DNA from: Luteimonas sp. RC10 | Lineage (GTDB): Bacteria > Pseudomonadota > Gammaproteobacteria > Xanthomonadales > Xanthomonadaceae | Length of the DNA: 64,000 bases | Direction: 5' to 3' | NCBI RefSeq assembly: GCF_014192745.1 | Contig: NZ_JACHYJ010000008.1 | Location: 186,001-250,000 of the forward strand | Part shown: in pieces, positions 22,981-32,202 of the stretch | How the letters are laid out: every line of letters starts with the position of its first letter | Position numbering within the stretch: position 1 is the first letter of the stretch | Notes under the pieces: model-generated | The model's input: only the letters and a program-made list of their open reading frames with translations | What the model was told of the DNA's origin: nothing | Databases searched by the model: none | Made by a program: the position numbers and the translations under genes

Positions 22981-25137
22981 TCACGCCCGCCGCGCCAGCT
23001 CCACCCCCGGCACACTGTCGAGCTTGCCCAGCAGCCGCGCCAGCTGGCCGTAATCGGAGACCCGCAAGCGCAGCCGCAACTGCACGCGCGAGAGCCGGTG
23101 GTGTTCGCTCTGGATCGCCAGCACGTGCACATCCTCCTGGGCGATCAGGTTGCTCAGGTCCTTGAGCAGGTGCCGACGATCGACGGCCTCGACGACGACA
23201 TCCGACTCGTGGCCGCCGCCCTGCTCGCCCCACTCGACCGGCAGCACCCGCTGCGGCTGGCCTGTCGACAAGCGCAGGAACGACGGGCAGTCGCGACGAT
23301 GCACGCTCACGCCGCGCGCGCGGGTGAGATAGCCGGCGATCGGCTCGCCCGGAACCGGACGACAGCAACGGGCGACCTGCACCAGCAGGTTGTCCACCCC
23401 GACCACGCGGAAGCTCGAATCGGCCGCCTTGGGCGCGCGGCGCGGCCGGCGCAGCGGCAACGTCGGCGCATCGTCCTGCGCGGGCGCGTGACGTTCGCGC
23501 TCGATCTCCAGCAGCGCCCGGCCGATCTGGTTCGGCCCCACATCACCGAGCGCGACCGACACGTAGAGATCGTCCACGCTGCTCGCGTTGAAGCGCGGCA
23601 GCACCGGCGCCAGATCGGCCTGCAGCAGACCCAAGCGGCGCAGATCGCGCTCCAGCAGTTCGCGGCCGGCCTGGACGTTGCGCTCGCGATCGAGCTTGTG
23701 GAACCAGTTGCGCACCTTCTCGCGCGAGCGCGGGCTGGCGAGAAAGCCATTGGCCGCGACCAGCCAGTCGCGCCGCGGCGACGGCAGCTTGGCGGTCAGG
23801 ATTTCGACGCGCTCGCCGGTCCGCAGCACGGTATCGAGCGGCACGATGCGGCCGTCGACCTTCGCGCCACGGCAGCGGTGCCCGACCATCGTGTGCACGT
23901 GATAGGCGAAATCGAGCGGCGTCGCGCCCTGCGGCAGATCGATGATCTCGCCCTTGGGCGTCAGCACGAAGACCCGGTCCTCGACCAGTTCGGTATCGAA
24001 CGCATCGACCAGGCCCTCGGCCCGTCCGCCGTCGGTATGCGATTCGAGCAGCCGCCGCATCCACTCGATCCGGCGTTCGAGCGCGGCGCTGCCGGCCGGT
24101 GCGCGCTGCGAGCCGCCAGTCTCCTTGTAGCGCCAGTGCGCGGCCACGCCCAGTTCGGAGGCCTCGTGCATCTCGCGCGTGCGGATCTGCACCTCCAGCG
24201 TCTTGCCTTCCGGCCCGACGACTGCGGTGTGCAGCGAGCGGTAATCGTTATTCTTGGGTCGGGCGATGTAGTCGTCGAACTCGCTGGGGATCGGCGTCCA
24301 CAGCGCGTGCACCACGCCCAGCGCCGCATAGCAGGCCGGCACGTCGTCGACCAGCACGCGCACGGCGCGCAGGTCGTAGAGTTCGCCGATCGGCACCTGC
24401 TTTTTCTGCATCTTCCGCCAGATGCTGTAGATGTGCTTGGGTCGCCCGGCAACGTCAGCGCGCACGTCCTGCGCAGCGAGCGCTTCGCCCAGTTGCGTGC
24501 GCACCTGTTCGATGTAGCGTTCGCGGCCGGCGCGCTTGTCATCGAGCAGGCCGGCAATGCGGCGATAGGTCTCGGGCTGCAGATAGCGGAACGCCAGGTC
24601 CTCGAGCTCCCACTTCAGTTGCCAGATGCCCAAGCGATTGGCGAGCGGCGCATGGATGTCGCGCGTGAGCAGCGCCAGCGCACGCCGGGTCGGCTCGTCG
24701 GCGCGCACCGCCGCACGCATCTGTGCCAGTTGCCGGGCCAGCAGCACCAGCACCACGCGCAGGTCGCGCACCAGCGCAAGCAGCAGCCGGCGCAGGCCTT
24801 CGGGGTTGCCGCTGCCCACGTGTTCGGCGTGCAGCGACCAGACCTGATGCGCGGCGCGAAGACCGTCGAGCAGCGGCGCCAGCGCGGGCACGCGCGCGCG
24901 CATCGGCGCGCGCCAGACCGGCACCGCATCGGCGATCGCCGCGGCGACCACATCGCCATCGGCGCCCAGCAGCGCCAGCGACGCCAGCGTGTCCTGCAGC
25001 ACGCTCTCATCGAGCTCGGCCACGCCGTCGGCCGCGGCGGCCGCCTCCTGCAAGGCCGCGCGCAGGGCAGGCCCGAGCGCTGCCGTGGAAGGCAGTGCCA
25101 GCAGGCGATCCGGCAGTGGGCCGGCAGGCTCGGACAT
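22981..25137 (-). CDS. relA: RelA, ribosome-associated (p)ppGpp synthetase
   Basis: 718 aa. The HD hydrolase region is degenerate (VRDLRVVLVLLARQLAQMR lacks the catalytic His-Asp pairs), as in monofunctional RelA. The synthetase domain has the acidic EFDD signature (EFDDYIARPKNNDYRSLHT), typical of RelA rather than SpoT. A TGS domain (VFVLTPKGEIIDLPQGATPLDF) and C-terminal zinc-finger-like and ACT domains follow, for binding stalled ribosomes. Start ATG 25137. A bifunctional SpoT lies at the far end of the window. Confidence 0.95.
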   Translation of the reverse strand: MSEPAGPLPDRLLALPSTAALGPALRAALQEAAAAADGVAELDESVLQDTLASLALLGADGDVVAAAIADAVPVWRAPMRARVPALAPLLDGLRAAHQVWSLHAEHVGSGNPEGLRRLLLALVRDLRVVLVLLARQLAQMRAAVRADEPTRRALALLTRDIHAPLANRLGIWQLKWELEDLAFRYLQPETYRRIAGLLDDKRAGRERYIEQVRTQLGEALAAQDVRADVAGRPKHIYSIWRKMQKKQVPIGELYDLRAVRVLVDDVPACYAALGVVHALWTPIPSEFDDYIARPKNNDYRSLHTAVVGPEGKTLEVQIRTREMHEASELGVAAHWRYKETGGSQRAPAGSAALERRIEWMRRLLESHTDGGRAEGLVDAFDTELVEDRVFVLTPKGEIIDLPQGATPLDFAYHVHTMVGHRCRGAKVDGRIVPLDTVLRTGERVEILTAKLPSPRRDWLVAANGFLASPRSREKVRNWFHKLDRERNVQAGRELLERDLRRLGLLQADLAPVLPRFNASSVDDLYVSVALGDVGPNQIGRALLEIERERHAPAQDDAPTLPLRRPRRAPKAADSSFRVVGVDNLLVQVARCCRPVPGEPIAGYLTRARGVSVHRRDCPSFLRLSTGQPQRVLPVEWGEQGGGHESDVVVEAVDRRHLLKDLSNLIAQEDVHVLAIQSEHHRLSRVQLRLRLRVSDYGQLARLLGKLDSVPGVELARRA

Positions 25138-25201
25138 GAGGTGTTCGGGACGGTCGCAGGACCGTCTACACTAGCCCGCGACCCCGTCCGAGGAACAGAG
25201 C

Positions 25202-25735
25202 ATGCGTGCATTCCACTGCGTCCTGATCGCCACCGTGCTGGCGGCCACTCTGCCCGCATTCGCGCAGCAGCCCCGGATCGAGGACCGGATGAGCGCCGCG
25301 GAATTCCGTGCTGCCGGGCTGGGCAAGCTCGACGACGCCGAGCTCGATCGGCTCAATGCGTGGCTGGCCCGCCAAGCCGGTTCCCCGGCCGCCGCGGCTG
25401 CTGCGGTGGGCAGCGGCACCGATGTCGAGGCGCGAATCGCGCAGGCACGCGAGGAAGGCCGCCGCGAGGCCGCCTCCGCCGCCACCGGGCTGCCAGCACC
25501 TGCGCCGGCACGTGAGCCCATCGAGAGCACGATCGTGGGCGCGTTCCAGGGCTTTGCCAGCGGCCGGCAGTACACGCTCGCCAATGGCCAGGTCTGGCGC
25601 CAGATCGACGGCGCGACGCTCTCGGGTGCCCGCGGCACCGATGTCGGCGTGCGCATCCGCCCCGGCATGCTCGGCGCCTGGTGGCTGAAGGTGGACGGCT
25701 ACAACACCCAGGCCAAGGTCGAACGCGTCCGCTGA
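25202..25735 (+). CDS. Secreted protein of unknown function
   Basis: 177 aa with a Sec signal peptide (residues 1-21, cut after AFA). A short helix (EFRAAGLGKLDDAELDRLNAWL) is followed by an Ala/Glu-rich stretch and a C-terminal beta-type region (GFASGRQYTLANGQVWRQ, then WWLKVDGYNTQAKVERVR). No catalytic motif is seen. It is preceded by a GAGGA Shine-Dalgarno (about 25190) and a TACACT -10-like element, diverging from relA. Similar small exported proteins are common in xanthomonads; the role is unknown. Confidence 0.7.
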   Translation: MRAFHCVLIATVLAATLPAFAQQPRIEDRMSAAEFRAAGLGKLDDAELDRLNAWLARQAGSPAAAAAAVGSGTDVEARIAQAREEGRREAASAATGLPAPAPAREPIESTIVGAFQGFASGRQYTLANGQVWRQIDGATLSGARGTDVGVRIRPGMLGAWWLKVDGYNTQAKVERVR

Positions 25736-25966
25736 GCACGCCGCGCCCGGCGGCGCCGTGCGCAGCGCGCGGCGCTTGACCGGACCCGCGAGCGCATACG
25801 GCCGTCTGCGACGCCACTGCGAGCTCGAGCGCGGCACAGCCAGTGCTCCGCGTTCGCCTGCGTGCAGTGACCGGGAAGTTCCCGCCCTCGCCACGCGGCA
25901 TTTTCCTAAGCGCTGCGCGGGGGATGCCCGATTCGCGTGCCACGGCGTGCGAGGCACGCTGTCGGC

Positions 25967-26431
25967 ATGCCCAGTCCTCGCCCCCAACCGCTTCCGCGCT
26001 CCACACAAGGCACGCACTACGTGGTCACCGCGGTCACCTACGGCCGCGTGCCCTGGCTGCACGACCCGCTCTACGCACGGATCGCGCGCCATGAGATCGA
26101 GACCTGCGAGCGACAGGGTTGGCTGCGCTCCGAAGCCTGGGTGCTGATGCCCGACCGGGTGCACTGGCTCTTCGAACTGCGCGTCCCGATGCTCGGGCAG
26201 GTCGTGCAGACGTTCAAGTCACAGACCGCCCGGGCGATTCGCGGCCGCTGCCGCGGTGCCGGTTCGATCTGGCAGGCCGGGTTCATGGATCGGCGGCTGC
26301 GCCCGGACGCCGATCTCGGCGACCATGTGCGCGAACTCATCGCCCAACCACGCCGAGACGGCCTGGACGGACGCTTGCGCGCTCATCGCCACTGGTGGAC
26401 GCGCGACACGCACGCCATCGCGGCCCTATAG
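25967..26431 (+). CDS. RAYT-like transposase relative, probably catalytically inactive
   Basis: 154 aa from ATG 25967 (a GTG 30 bases earlier is possible). It matches the Y1/REP-associated tyrosine transposase layout: HYVVTAVTYGR strand, EAWVLMPDRVHWLFEL, FKSQTARAIRG, IWQAGFMDRRLR, then VRELIAQPRRDGL. The HUH pair is broken (Arg64-Val-His66 for His-x-His) and the residue normally Tyr in the ARYIVxNP helix is Glu123. Both are needed for nicking in known RAYTs. No flanking REP hairpins were recognised. Domesticated or decaying copy. Confidence 0.7.
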   Translation: MPSPRPQPLPRSTQGTHYVVTAVTYGRVPWLHDPLYARIARHEIETCERQGWLRSEAWVLMPDRVHWLFELRVPMLGQVVQTFKSQTARAIRGRCRGAGSIWQAGFMDRRLRPDADLGDHVRELIAQPRRDGLDGRLRAHRHWWTRDTHAIAAL

Positions 26432-26561
26432 CGCTTCGCCAGCAGGCGGACGCCTGAGCACGCGATCGATCGTCCCCGGTCCAAGGCTGCATACGCTACA
26501 CGGCCGAGGTTCGAAGCAACGCTATGGCAAGGCGCGCCGAGTGTCCGCTACCGGGCGCGCG

Positions 26562-26591
26562 AAACGGCCGCTCCATCGCGCGGAGCGGCCG
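26562..26591 (-). terminator. Hairpin terminator after the 73-aa secreted protein gene
   Basis: Inverted repeat CGGCCGCTCC (26565-26574) / GGAGCGGCCG (26582-26591), 10-bp stem, 7-base loop, with TTT on the minus-strand 3' side. It lies 10 bases downstream of the stop of the minus-strand small gene. Confidence 0.6.
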
Positions 26592-26600
26592 CATCCTTCG

Positions 26601-26822
26601 TCAGAGGTAGGTGCACTGCCCGCTCTGGTTGCAGACAGCGATCCGCCACCATCTGCCATCGACGCATTCGTAGATCGCGCCGCCATTGAGATTGGGCACG
26701 TACTCGGTGGCACCGTTGTTCTGAGCCGTGCAAGGCGTGGCCGGCGCCGCGAGGGCAGTTCCCATTGCCCCCAGACACACCACGGCACAGACGGTCGAAA
26801 TCCAGCGGATTGATGTCTTCAT
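26601..26822 (-). CDS. Small secreted protein with four cysteines
   Basis: 73 aa. A Sec signal peptide (residues 1-26, ending ALA-A) precedes a mature part of about 47 aa with Cys31, Cys53, Cys64 and Cys70, enough for two disulfides, and a Trp-rich centre (YECVDGRWWRIAVC). A strong Shine-Dalgarno (AAGGAGGA) sits 6 bases upstream, and a hairpin terminator follows the stop, so it looks like a complete single-gene unit. No family recognised; small toxin, inhibitor or surface-binding peptides are possible. Confidence 0.7.
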   Translation of the reverse strand: MKTSIRWISTVCAVVCLGAMGTALAAPATPCTAQNNGATEYVPNLNGGAIYECVDGRWWRIAVCNQSGQCTYL

Positions 26823-27026
26823 CGTATTCCTCCTTGAAAGTGGCTACAGCGAATCGCCGCACTTCCTTCGATCCGGCACGGCTCGTCCGGAGGCGGCAAG
26901 TCCGCCGAGGCCGCGACCGCAGTCTAGCAACACAGCACTTTTACAGGCGCTCGCCTGCCGCGCAGCGGCGCGCCGATGCGCGGCAAACGCATCGGCACGG
27001 CACGGATCGGGCATCCAGGCAACACG

Positions 27027-30000
27027 TCAGGCCGCGCGCAAAACCGCCACCCGGTTGGCCAGCTTCTTTGCCGATACGCCGCCCTTGGCGCCGAGTTCCT
27101 GCGCGAACAAAGAGACGCGCAGTTCCTCGATCTCCCAGCGCAGCGCTTGCCATTGCGTGTCGTCGGCCAGGCCGCGAGCCCCGGCGTCGAGCAGCGCGTC
27201 GACGAACGGCTTGACGTCGAGCATGCGCTGCTGATCGCGCTGAGGGTCGCGCAAGGCGCGTTCTGCGCGCAACGACAGTGCGCGCAGCCAGCGCGGATAC
27301 TCGGCCAATGCGGCCGCCGGCACGTCGCGCAGGAAGCCGGGCGGCACCAGTGCCGCAAGCTGCGCCTGCATGTCGTCGAGGTTCGCCCGCGCCCAGCCCA
27401 TCAGCTTCGAATCCAGTCGCCCGCGGATCTCGGCGACCAGGTCGAGAATCGTCTCGGCGCGCTGCAGTCGTGCCATCGCCTCGCCGAACAGGGCCTTGCC
27501 GATCGTGTCGCGATGCGCGGCGAAGGCGTCGGCGTCGCGAATCGTCTCCAGGCCGTCGTCAAGCAACGCGGCGAGCGCGCCCTCGACCAGATCCTCACGC
27601 AATCGATCGCCCGGCCGGTCGGCCGCACGCGGCGCCAATGATTCGATGGCCGCATACAACAACGCGGTCTTCGGGGCCACCGGCAACTGCTTGCGCGCCT
27701 GGCGCACGCGCTCGGCGAGTGCAATTCGCAACAGGCGACGCACGCCCTGCGGGTGCAGGCGCCGCGCTTGCGCCGGGTCGGCATGCACGGCCAGCGACAC
27801 GCTGTCGCCATCGTCCTGCAGTGCCGGATACGCCGGCAGCCCGCCGGCCCCGGCGATCGACACCGGTACCGGCGTGTCCGGAAATGCCGTCAGACCCCGT
27901 TGCTGCAGCCCATCGGCGGCATGGGCGGCGAATGCACGCGCGGCCTGCGCACCGAAGCGCGTGCGCAGCGCCTCGAGGTCGCGCGATTCGGCCAGCACGG
28001 TGCGCCCCTTGCGGTCGCGGCCGACGTCGACCAGGCGCAGATTCGCCCGCAGGTGCGGCTCGAGCACTGCCTCGTCGAAGTCCGTGGCCGCGATCTCCAC
28101 ACCGCCGAGCTTCTTCAAGAAGCGCGCCAGAGTGCCGGCGAAGGTATCCGCATCGCCCTCGCGCCAGGCCTGGGCGAACGCACGCGCGAAATCGGGCGCC
28201 GGCACGAAATTGCGACGCAGCGCCTTGGGCAGGCTGCGGATCAGCGCCGCCGCCTTGTCCTCGACGAACCCTGGCGCCAGCCACGACAACCGGGCCGGGT
28301 CGATCGCGTTGAGCAGATGCAGCGGCACCGACACGGTCATGCCGTCGTCGGGCGCGCCGGGCTCAAACCGGTACGACACCGCGAGCCGCGCCTCGCCCAG
28401 CGCGATGAACGCCGGAAACAGATCGGCATCGACGCCGTCTGCGACCAACAGGTCGTCGCGGCTCCACTCGAGTGCGCGTTTGGCCGCCTCCGGCGCCTTG
28501 CGATACCAGGCGTCCAGCGCCTGGGCCGAGAGCACGTCGGACGGAATGCGCTGCGCGTACCACTGCGCCATCCAATCCTCGTCGACGACCAGACCGCTGC
28601 GCCGCAGCTTGGCTTCCTCCTCGCGCGCGCGGGCCAGCGTGCGCAGGTTGCGTTCGAGAAATCCGGCGCGCAGGTCGATCTCGCCGGTCGCCAGACCGTC
28701 GCGCAGGAACAGCGCGCGCGCCTGATCAGGATACAGCCGGCCGTAATCCACCGGCTTCTTGGGCGCGAGCACCAGGCCGAACAGGGCAATCTGCTCGCTG
28801 CCGATCACCCGGCCCTGCGCGCGCGACCAGCGCGGGTCGTGGTGCCGTCGCGAGAGCAGGTGATCGAGTTCGGCAATCACCCAGTCCGGTTCGATCCCGG
28901 CATTGGTCAACGCCCAGACCTTCTCGGTGTCGAGCAGCGTCGCCGACAGCACCCACGGTGGCGGCTTCTTGGCCAGCGGCGAGCCGGGAAACAACTGGAA
29001 CCGACGCCCGCGCGGCCCTTCGTACTGCCCCGAATGGCGTCCCCCGCCGGCCGGATCGGCGCGATGGCCGATCTGCGTGGGCAGTCCGGCGAGCAGCGCG
29101 CGATGCAAGGCCACGTGCGCGCGCATGGCCGCCTGCCCGCGCGCCCGCGCGCTCTCGGTCTCGTCCCCGGCTGGCGCATCGGAGACAACCGACGCGTCCA
29201 CCGACCAGCCCAGATCCTCGCACTGCAACTTGAGCTGCCGATGCAGTTCACGCCACTCGCGCATCCGCAAAAAGCCAAGGAAATGCCGCTCGCACCATTT
29301 GCGCAGCTGCGACTGGGTCAGGTCCTCATGCGCCTGCCGGTACGCGTCCCAGAGCCGGACGATGCCGACGAACTCCGAGCGCGGGTCGGCGAAGGTCGCA
29401 TGCGCGGCGTCGGCCGCGGCGCGCTGGTCGGCCGGTCGCTCGCGCGGGTCCTGGATGCCCAAAAACGATGTGATCGCGAGCATCTCGTGCAGGCAGCCGT
29501 GCTGGTTCGCCGCGACCAGCATGCGCGCGAGCTTCGCATCGATCGGCAACCGCGCCATCGTGCGGCCGTGCGCCGTCAATCGGCGGCCGTCGTCGATCGC
29601 GCCCAGCTCGGTCAGCTGCTGCCAGCCGTCGGCGACCGCGCGCGGATCGGGCGGCTCGACGAAGGGAAAATCGGCGATCGGATCCGCAGCCGGTGGCGGC
29701 GCATCGCCGCCCCGCCGGCTGCGCCGCGCGCGCGGCTCGCCCTCTCCGCCCAGGCCCAGCGACAGCATGCGCAGGATTACGCCGGCAAGCGCCGCGCGTC
29801 GGATCTCCGGATCGGTGAAGCGCGGCCGCGAGTCGAAATCCGCCTCGGAAAACAGGCGGTAGCACACGCCCGGCGCGATGCGTCCGCAGCGGCCCTTGCG
29901 CTGATCGGCGCTGGCCTGGCTGATCGGCTCGATGTGCAGGCGGTCGAGCTTCTGCCGCGGACTGTAGCGCTTGACGCGCGCCAGCCCCGGATCGACCACG

Positions 30001-31154
30001 TAGTGGATCCGCGGCACCGTCAGTGAGGTTTCGGCGACGTTGGTCGCCAGCACGATACGGCGCAGCGGCCCCGGGTTGAACACCCGATCCTGGTCGCGCG
30101 CCGACAGGCGCGCATACAGCGGCAGGATCTCGGTGTGCCGATACTTGCGGCGCTCGAGCGCCTGGTGCGCATCGCGGATCTCGCGCTCGCCCGGCAGAAA
30201 GATCAGCGTGTCGCCGGTCCCGCGCTCGCCCATGATCTCGTCGCAGGCCGCAAGAATGCCGTCAAGCACGGAAATACCGGGATCAGCGTCGATTTTTCCC
30301 TGTCCGCGCGGCGCACCGTTCGCCGCTGCTGCGACATTCGACGCCGACCCCGGTTCTTCGCCGAGCGGGCGGTAGCGGACTTCGACGGGATAGCCGCGGC
30401 CTTCGACGTCGACGACCGGCGCGTCACCGAAATGGGCGGAGAAGCGCGCGGTGTCGATGGTCGCCGAGGTGACGATCAACTTCAGGTCCGGTCGCCGGGC
30501 CAGCAGTTGCTTGAGGTAGCCGAGCAGGAAGTCGATGTTGAGGCTGCGTTCGTGCGCCTCGTCGACGATCAGGGTGTCGTAGGCCGACAACCAGCGATCC
30601 GAGGCGATTTCCGCCAGCAGGATGCCGTCGGTCATGAACTTGACCGCAGTGTCCGGGCCGATATTGTCGTTGAAGCGGACTTGGTAGCCCACCGCACCGC
30701 CGATCGGCACCTGCAACTCCTCGGCCACGCGCCGGGCGACGGTGCGCGCGGCAATGCGCCGGGGCTGGGTACAGCCGATCATGCCCGCCGCCCCGCGCCC
30801 GGCCGCCAGGCACAGCTTGGGCAGCTGGGTGGTCTTGCCCGAGCCGGTCTCGCCGGCGACCACGACGACCTGGTGCGCCTGGATCAGTGCGACGATCTCT
30901 TCGGCCTTGCCGGCGATCGGCAGCACTGGATCGACCGTCGCCCGTGGCAGCCGCTGCGCACGCGCCGCGCGCCGCGCGACCGAGGCCTGCAGCCGGCTGC
31001 TGAACGCATCGCGCGCGGCCGGGTCGCCAGGCGTACGCCGCCAGCGCGACCACAGGCCCAGCAGCGGGCCGCGATCGCGCGAGCAGGCGGCATCGACCGA
31101 CGCGCGCGCCCGGCTCAACGCCGCATTCACCTCGTTGTCGCTGAAATACTCCAT
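27027..31154 (-). CDS. hrpA: ATP-dependent RNA helicase HrpA
   Basis: DEAH-box RNA helicase of 1,375 aa. Visible motifs: Walker A GETGSGKTTQLPK, IGCTQPRRIAARTVARRVAEEL, DEAHERS (motif II), VTSATIDTARFS, LIFLPGEREI, ATNVAETSLTVPRI, QRKGRCGRIAPG (motif VI), followed by the HA2/OB region and the long HrpA-specific C-terminus (VPLHLLNAIDPARLSWLAPGF). HrpA resolves stalled or collided ribosomes in E. coli. ATG 31154 (MEYFSDNEV) is chosen; in-frame upstream ATGs at about 31184 and 31229 would reach into the divergent dps promoter region. Confidence 0.95.
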   Translation of the reverse strand: MEYFSDNEVNAALSRARASVDAACSRDRGPLLGLWSRWRRTPGDPAARDAFSSRLQASVARRAARAQRLPRATVDPVLPIAGKAEEIVALIQAHQVVVVAGETGSGKTTQLPKLCLAAGRGAAGMIGCTQPRRIAARTVARRVAEELQVPIGGAVGYQVRFNDNIGPDTAVKFMTDGILLAEIASDRWLSAYDTLIVDEAHERSLNIDFLLGYLKQLLARRPDLKLIVTSATIDTARFSAHFGDAPVVDVEGRGYPVEVRYRPLGEEPGSASNVAAAANGAPRGQGKIDADPGISVLDGILAACDEIMGERGTGDTLIFLPGEREIRDAHQALERRKYRHTEILPLYARLSARDQDRVFNPGPLRRIVLATNVAETSLTVPRIHYVVDPGLARVKRYSPRQKLDRLHIEPISQASADQRKGRCGRIAPGVCYRLFSEADFDSRPRFTDPEIRRAALAGVILRMLSLGLGGEGEPRARRSRRGGDAPPPAADPIADFPFVEPPDPRAVADGWQQLTELGAIDDGRRLTAHGRTMARLPIDAKLARMLVAANQHGCLHEMLAITSFLGIQDPRERPADQRAAADAAHATFADPRSEFVGIVRLWDAYRQAHEDLTQSQLRKWCERHFLGFLRMREWRELHRQLKLQCEDLGWSVDASVVSDAPAGDETESARARGQAAMRAHVALHRALLAGLPTQIGHRADPAGGGRHSGQYEGPRGRRFQLFPGSPLAKKPPPWVLSATLLDTEKVWALTNAGIEPDWVIAELDHLLSRRHHDPRWSRAQGRVIGSEQIALFGLVLAPKKPVDYGRLYPDQARALFLRDGLATGEIDLRAGFLERNLRTLARAREEEAKLRRSGLVVDEDWMAQWYAQRIPSDVLSAQALDAWYRKAPEAAKRALEWSRDDLLVADGVDADLFPAFIALGEARLAVSYRFEPGAPDDGMTVSVPLHLLNAIDPARLSWLAPGFVEDKAAALIRSLPKALRRNFVPAPDFARAFAQAWREGDADTFAGTLARFLKKLGGVEIAATDFDEAVLEPHLRANLRLVDVGRDRKGRTVLAESRDLEALRTRFGAQAARAFAAHAADGLQQRGLTAFPDTPVPVSIAGAGGLPAYPALQDDGDSVSLAVHADPAQARRLHPQGVRRLLRIALAERVRQARKQLPVAPKTALLYAAIESLAPRAADRPGDRLREDLVEGALAALLDDGLETIRDADAFAAHRDTIGKALFGEAMARLQRAETILDLVAEIRGRLDSKLMGWARANLDDMQAQLAALVPPGFLRDVPAAALAEYPRWLRALSLRAERALRDPQRDQQRMLDVKPFVDALLDAGARGLADDTQWQALRWEIEELRVSLFAQELGAKGGVSAKKLANRVAVLRAA

Positions 31155-31243
31155 CACGCTTGCGAATCCGCTCCCAGGTCTCATATTCGATCGCGAAGGC
31201 CGCGTATTGTGGCCGCAATCCCATCCCACAGGAGTCGTCGACC

Positions 31244-31816
31244 ATGGCCAAGGCCAAACCCCAACCTGCCTCCAAATCCAGCACCAAGCGTTCGTCGGTG
31301 GCGCCCGCCGTGGCCTCGCCCGATGCGCGCTCGACCGCGCCGGCCATCGATATCGGGATCAGCGACGCCGATCGCAAGCAGGTCGCCCAGCATCTGTCGG
31401 TGTTCCTGGCCGACGCCTACACGCTGTACCTGAAGACCCACAACTTCCACTGGAACGTCACCGGCCCGATGTTCAACGCCCTGCACGTGATGTTCGAAGG
31501 CCAGTACACCGAACAGTGGAACGCGCTGGACGAGATCGCCGAGCGCATCCGCGCCCTGGGCTACAACGCGCCGGGCTCCTATGCCGAGTTCATCGAGCTG
31601 AGCTCGATCAAGGAAGAGCCGGGTCTGGAGAAGTCGCCCGACTGGCGCGAGATGGTGCGCCAGCTGGTCCTGGGCAACGAAGCGGTCTGCCGCAGCGCGC
31701 GCAAGGCGCTCGAAGTGGCTGACGATGCCGACGACGATCCGACCGAGGACCTGCTGACCCAGCGCCTGCAGACCCACGAGAAGAACGCCTGGATGCTGCG
31801 CTCGCTGCTCCAGTAA
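31244..31816 (+). CDS. dps: Dps-family DNA-binding ferritin-like protein
   Basis: 190 aa. A Lys/Ser/Ala-rich N-terminal tail (MAKAKPQPASKSSTKRSS) of the sort used to bind DNA precedes the ferritin-like four-helix bundle. Ferroxidase-type residues are in KTHNFHWNVTGPMF and the spaced D/E of QWNALDEIAERI. Dps stores iron and protects DNA from peroxide. CAGGAG lies 9 bases before ATG 31244. It is followed by a strong terminator, so it is likely a single-gene unit. Confidence 0.93.
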   Translation: MAKAKPQPASKSSTKRSSVAPAVASPDARSTAPAIDIGISDADRKQVAQHLSVFLADAYTLYLKTHNFHWNVTGPMFNALHVMFEGQYTEQWNALDEIAERIRALGYNAPGSYAEFIELSSIKEEPGLEKSPDWREMVRQLVLGNEAVCRSARKALEVADDADDDPTEDLLTQRLQTHEKNAWMLRSLLQ

Positions 31817-31843
31817 GCGCGCTTCCCCTCAGGGTCCTGCGAA

Positions 31844-31870
31844 AACGCCCGGCAGCACCGGGCGTTTTTT
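31844..31870 (+). terminator. Intrinsic terminator of dps
   Basis: Perfect inverted repeat AACGCCCGG / CCGGGCGTT with a CAGCA loop, followed directly by a run of six T. Begins 27 bases after the dps stop. Confidence 0.92.
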
Positions 31871-32202
31871 GTGATTGAGGCGAGCGCGCAGCTTCCGAAG
31901 GGCATCGGGCTGGCGGCCGGAAGCCGCTTCCCCCTCGGTCAAGACCGCTGCGCGGTCCGGCCACGCGAAGCACGCGTGGCGTTCGCATGGATGCGCGACC
32001 GTGCCGCGCACGCCCGCCATGCTCACCCTGCCTTGACTCGGGCGCGCGCCCGCTCCGCTTCACTGATCGGGCCGGACCGCGGAGCGGACTGACCGAGCCG
32101 ATGAGCCCCCCCCCCGGACGGCGCAACGCTGCTTCCGGAGCCAGAACAATCGCCGAAGGCCGGCGCGCGCTCGATCCAACGAGCAAGGCGTTGTGTCACA
32201 CC
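31871..32202. other. Non-coding gap between dps and the symporter gene
   Basis: About 330 bases between the dps terminator and the stop of the minus-strand symporter gene. It holds a run of C around 32107-32115 and only short frames without a convincing start or codon use. No RNA gene, repeat or promoter was recognised. Confidence 0.6.

Noticed and set aside
22204..25515. 1,103-aa plus-strand frame
   Set aside because: Antisense of the TPR gene and relA, low-complexity composition and no domain.
25736..25966. REP-type palindromes flanking the RAYT relative
   Set aside because: No repeated GTAG-headed hairpin pair was seen on either side of the gene.
26823..27026. Possible short gene between the small secreted protein and hrpA
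   Set aside because: Short frames only, no ribosome-binding site or signal peptide in the right place.
32100..32120. Poly-C run as a phase-variation tract
   Set aside because: It lies in a non-coding gap, not in a promoter or reading frame that I can support.
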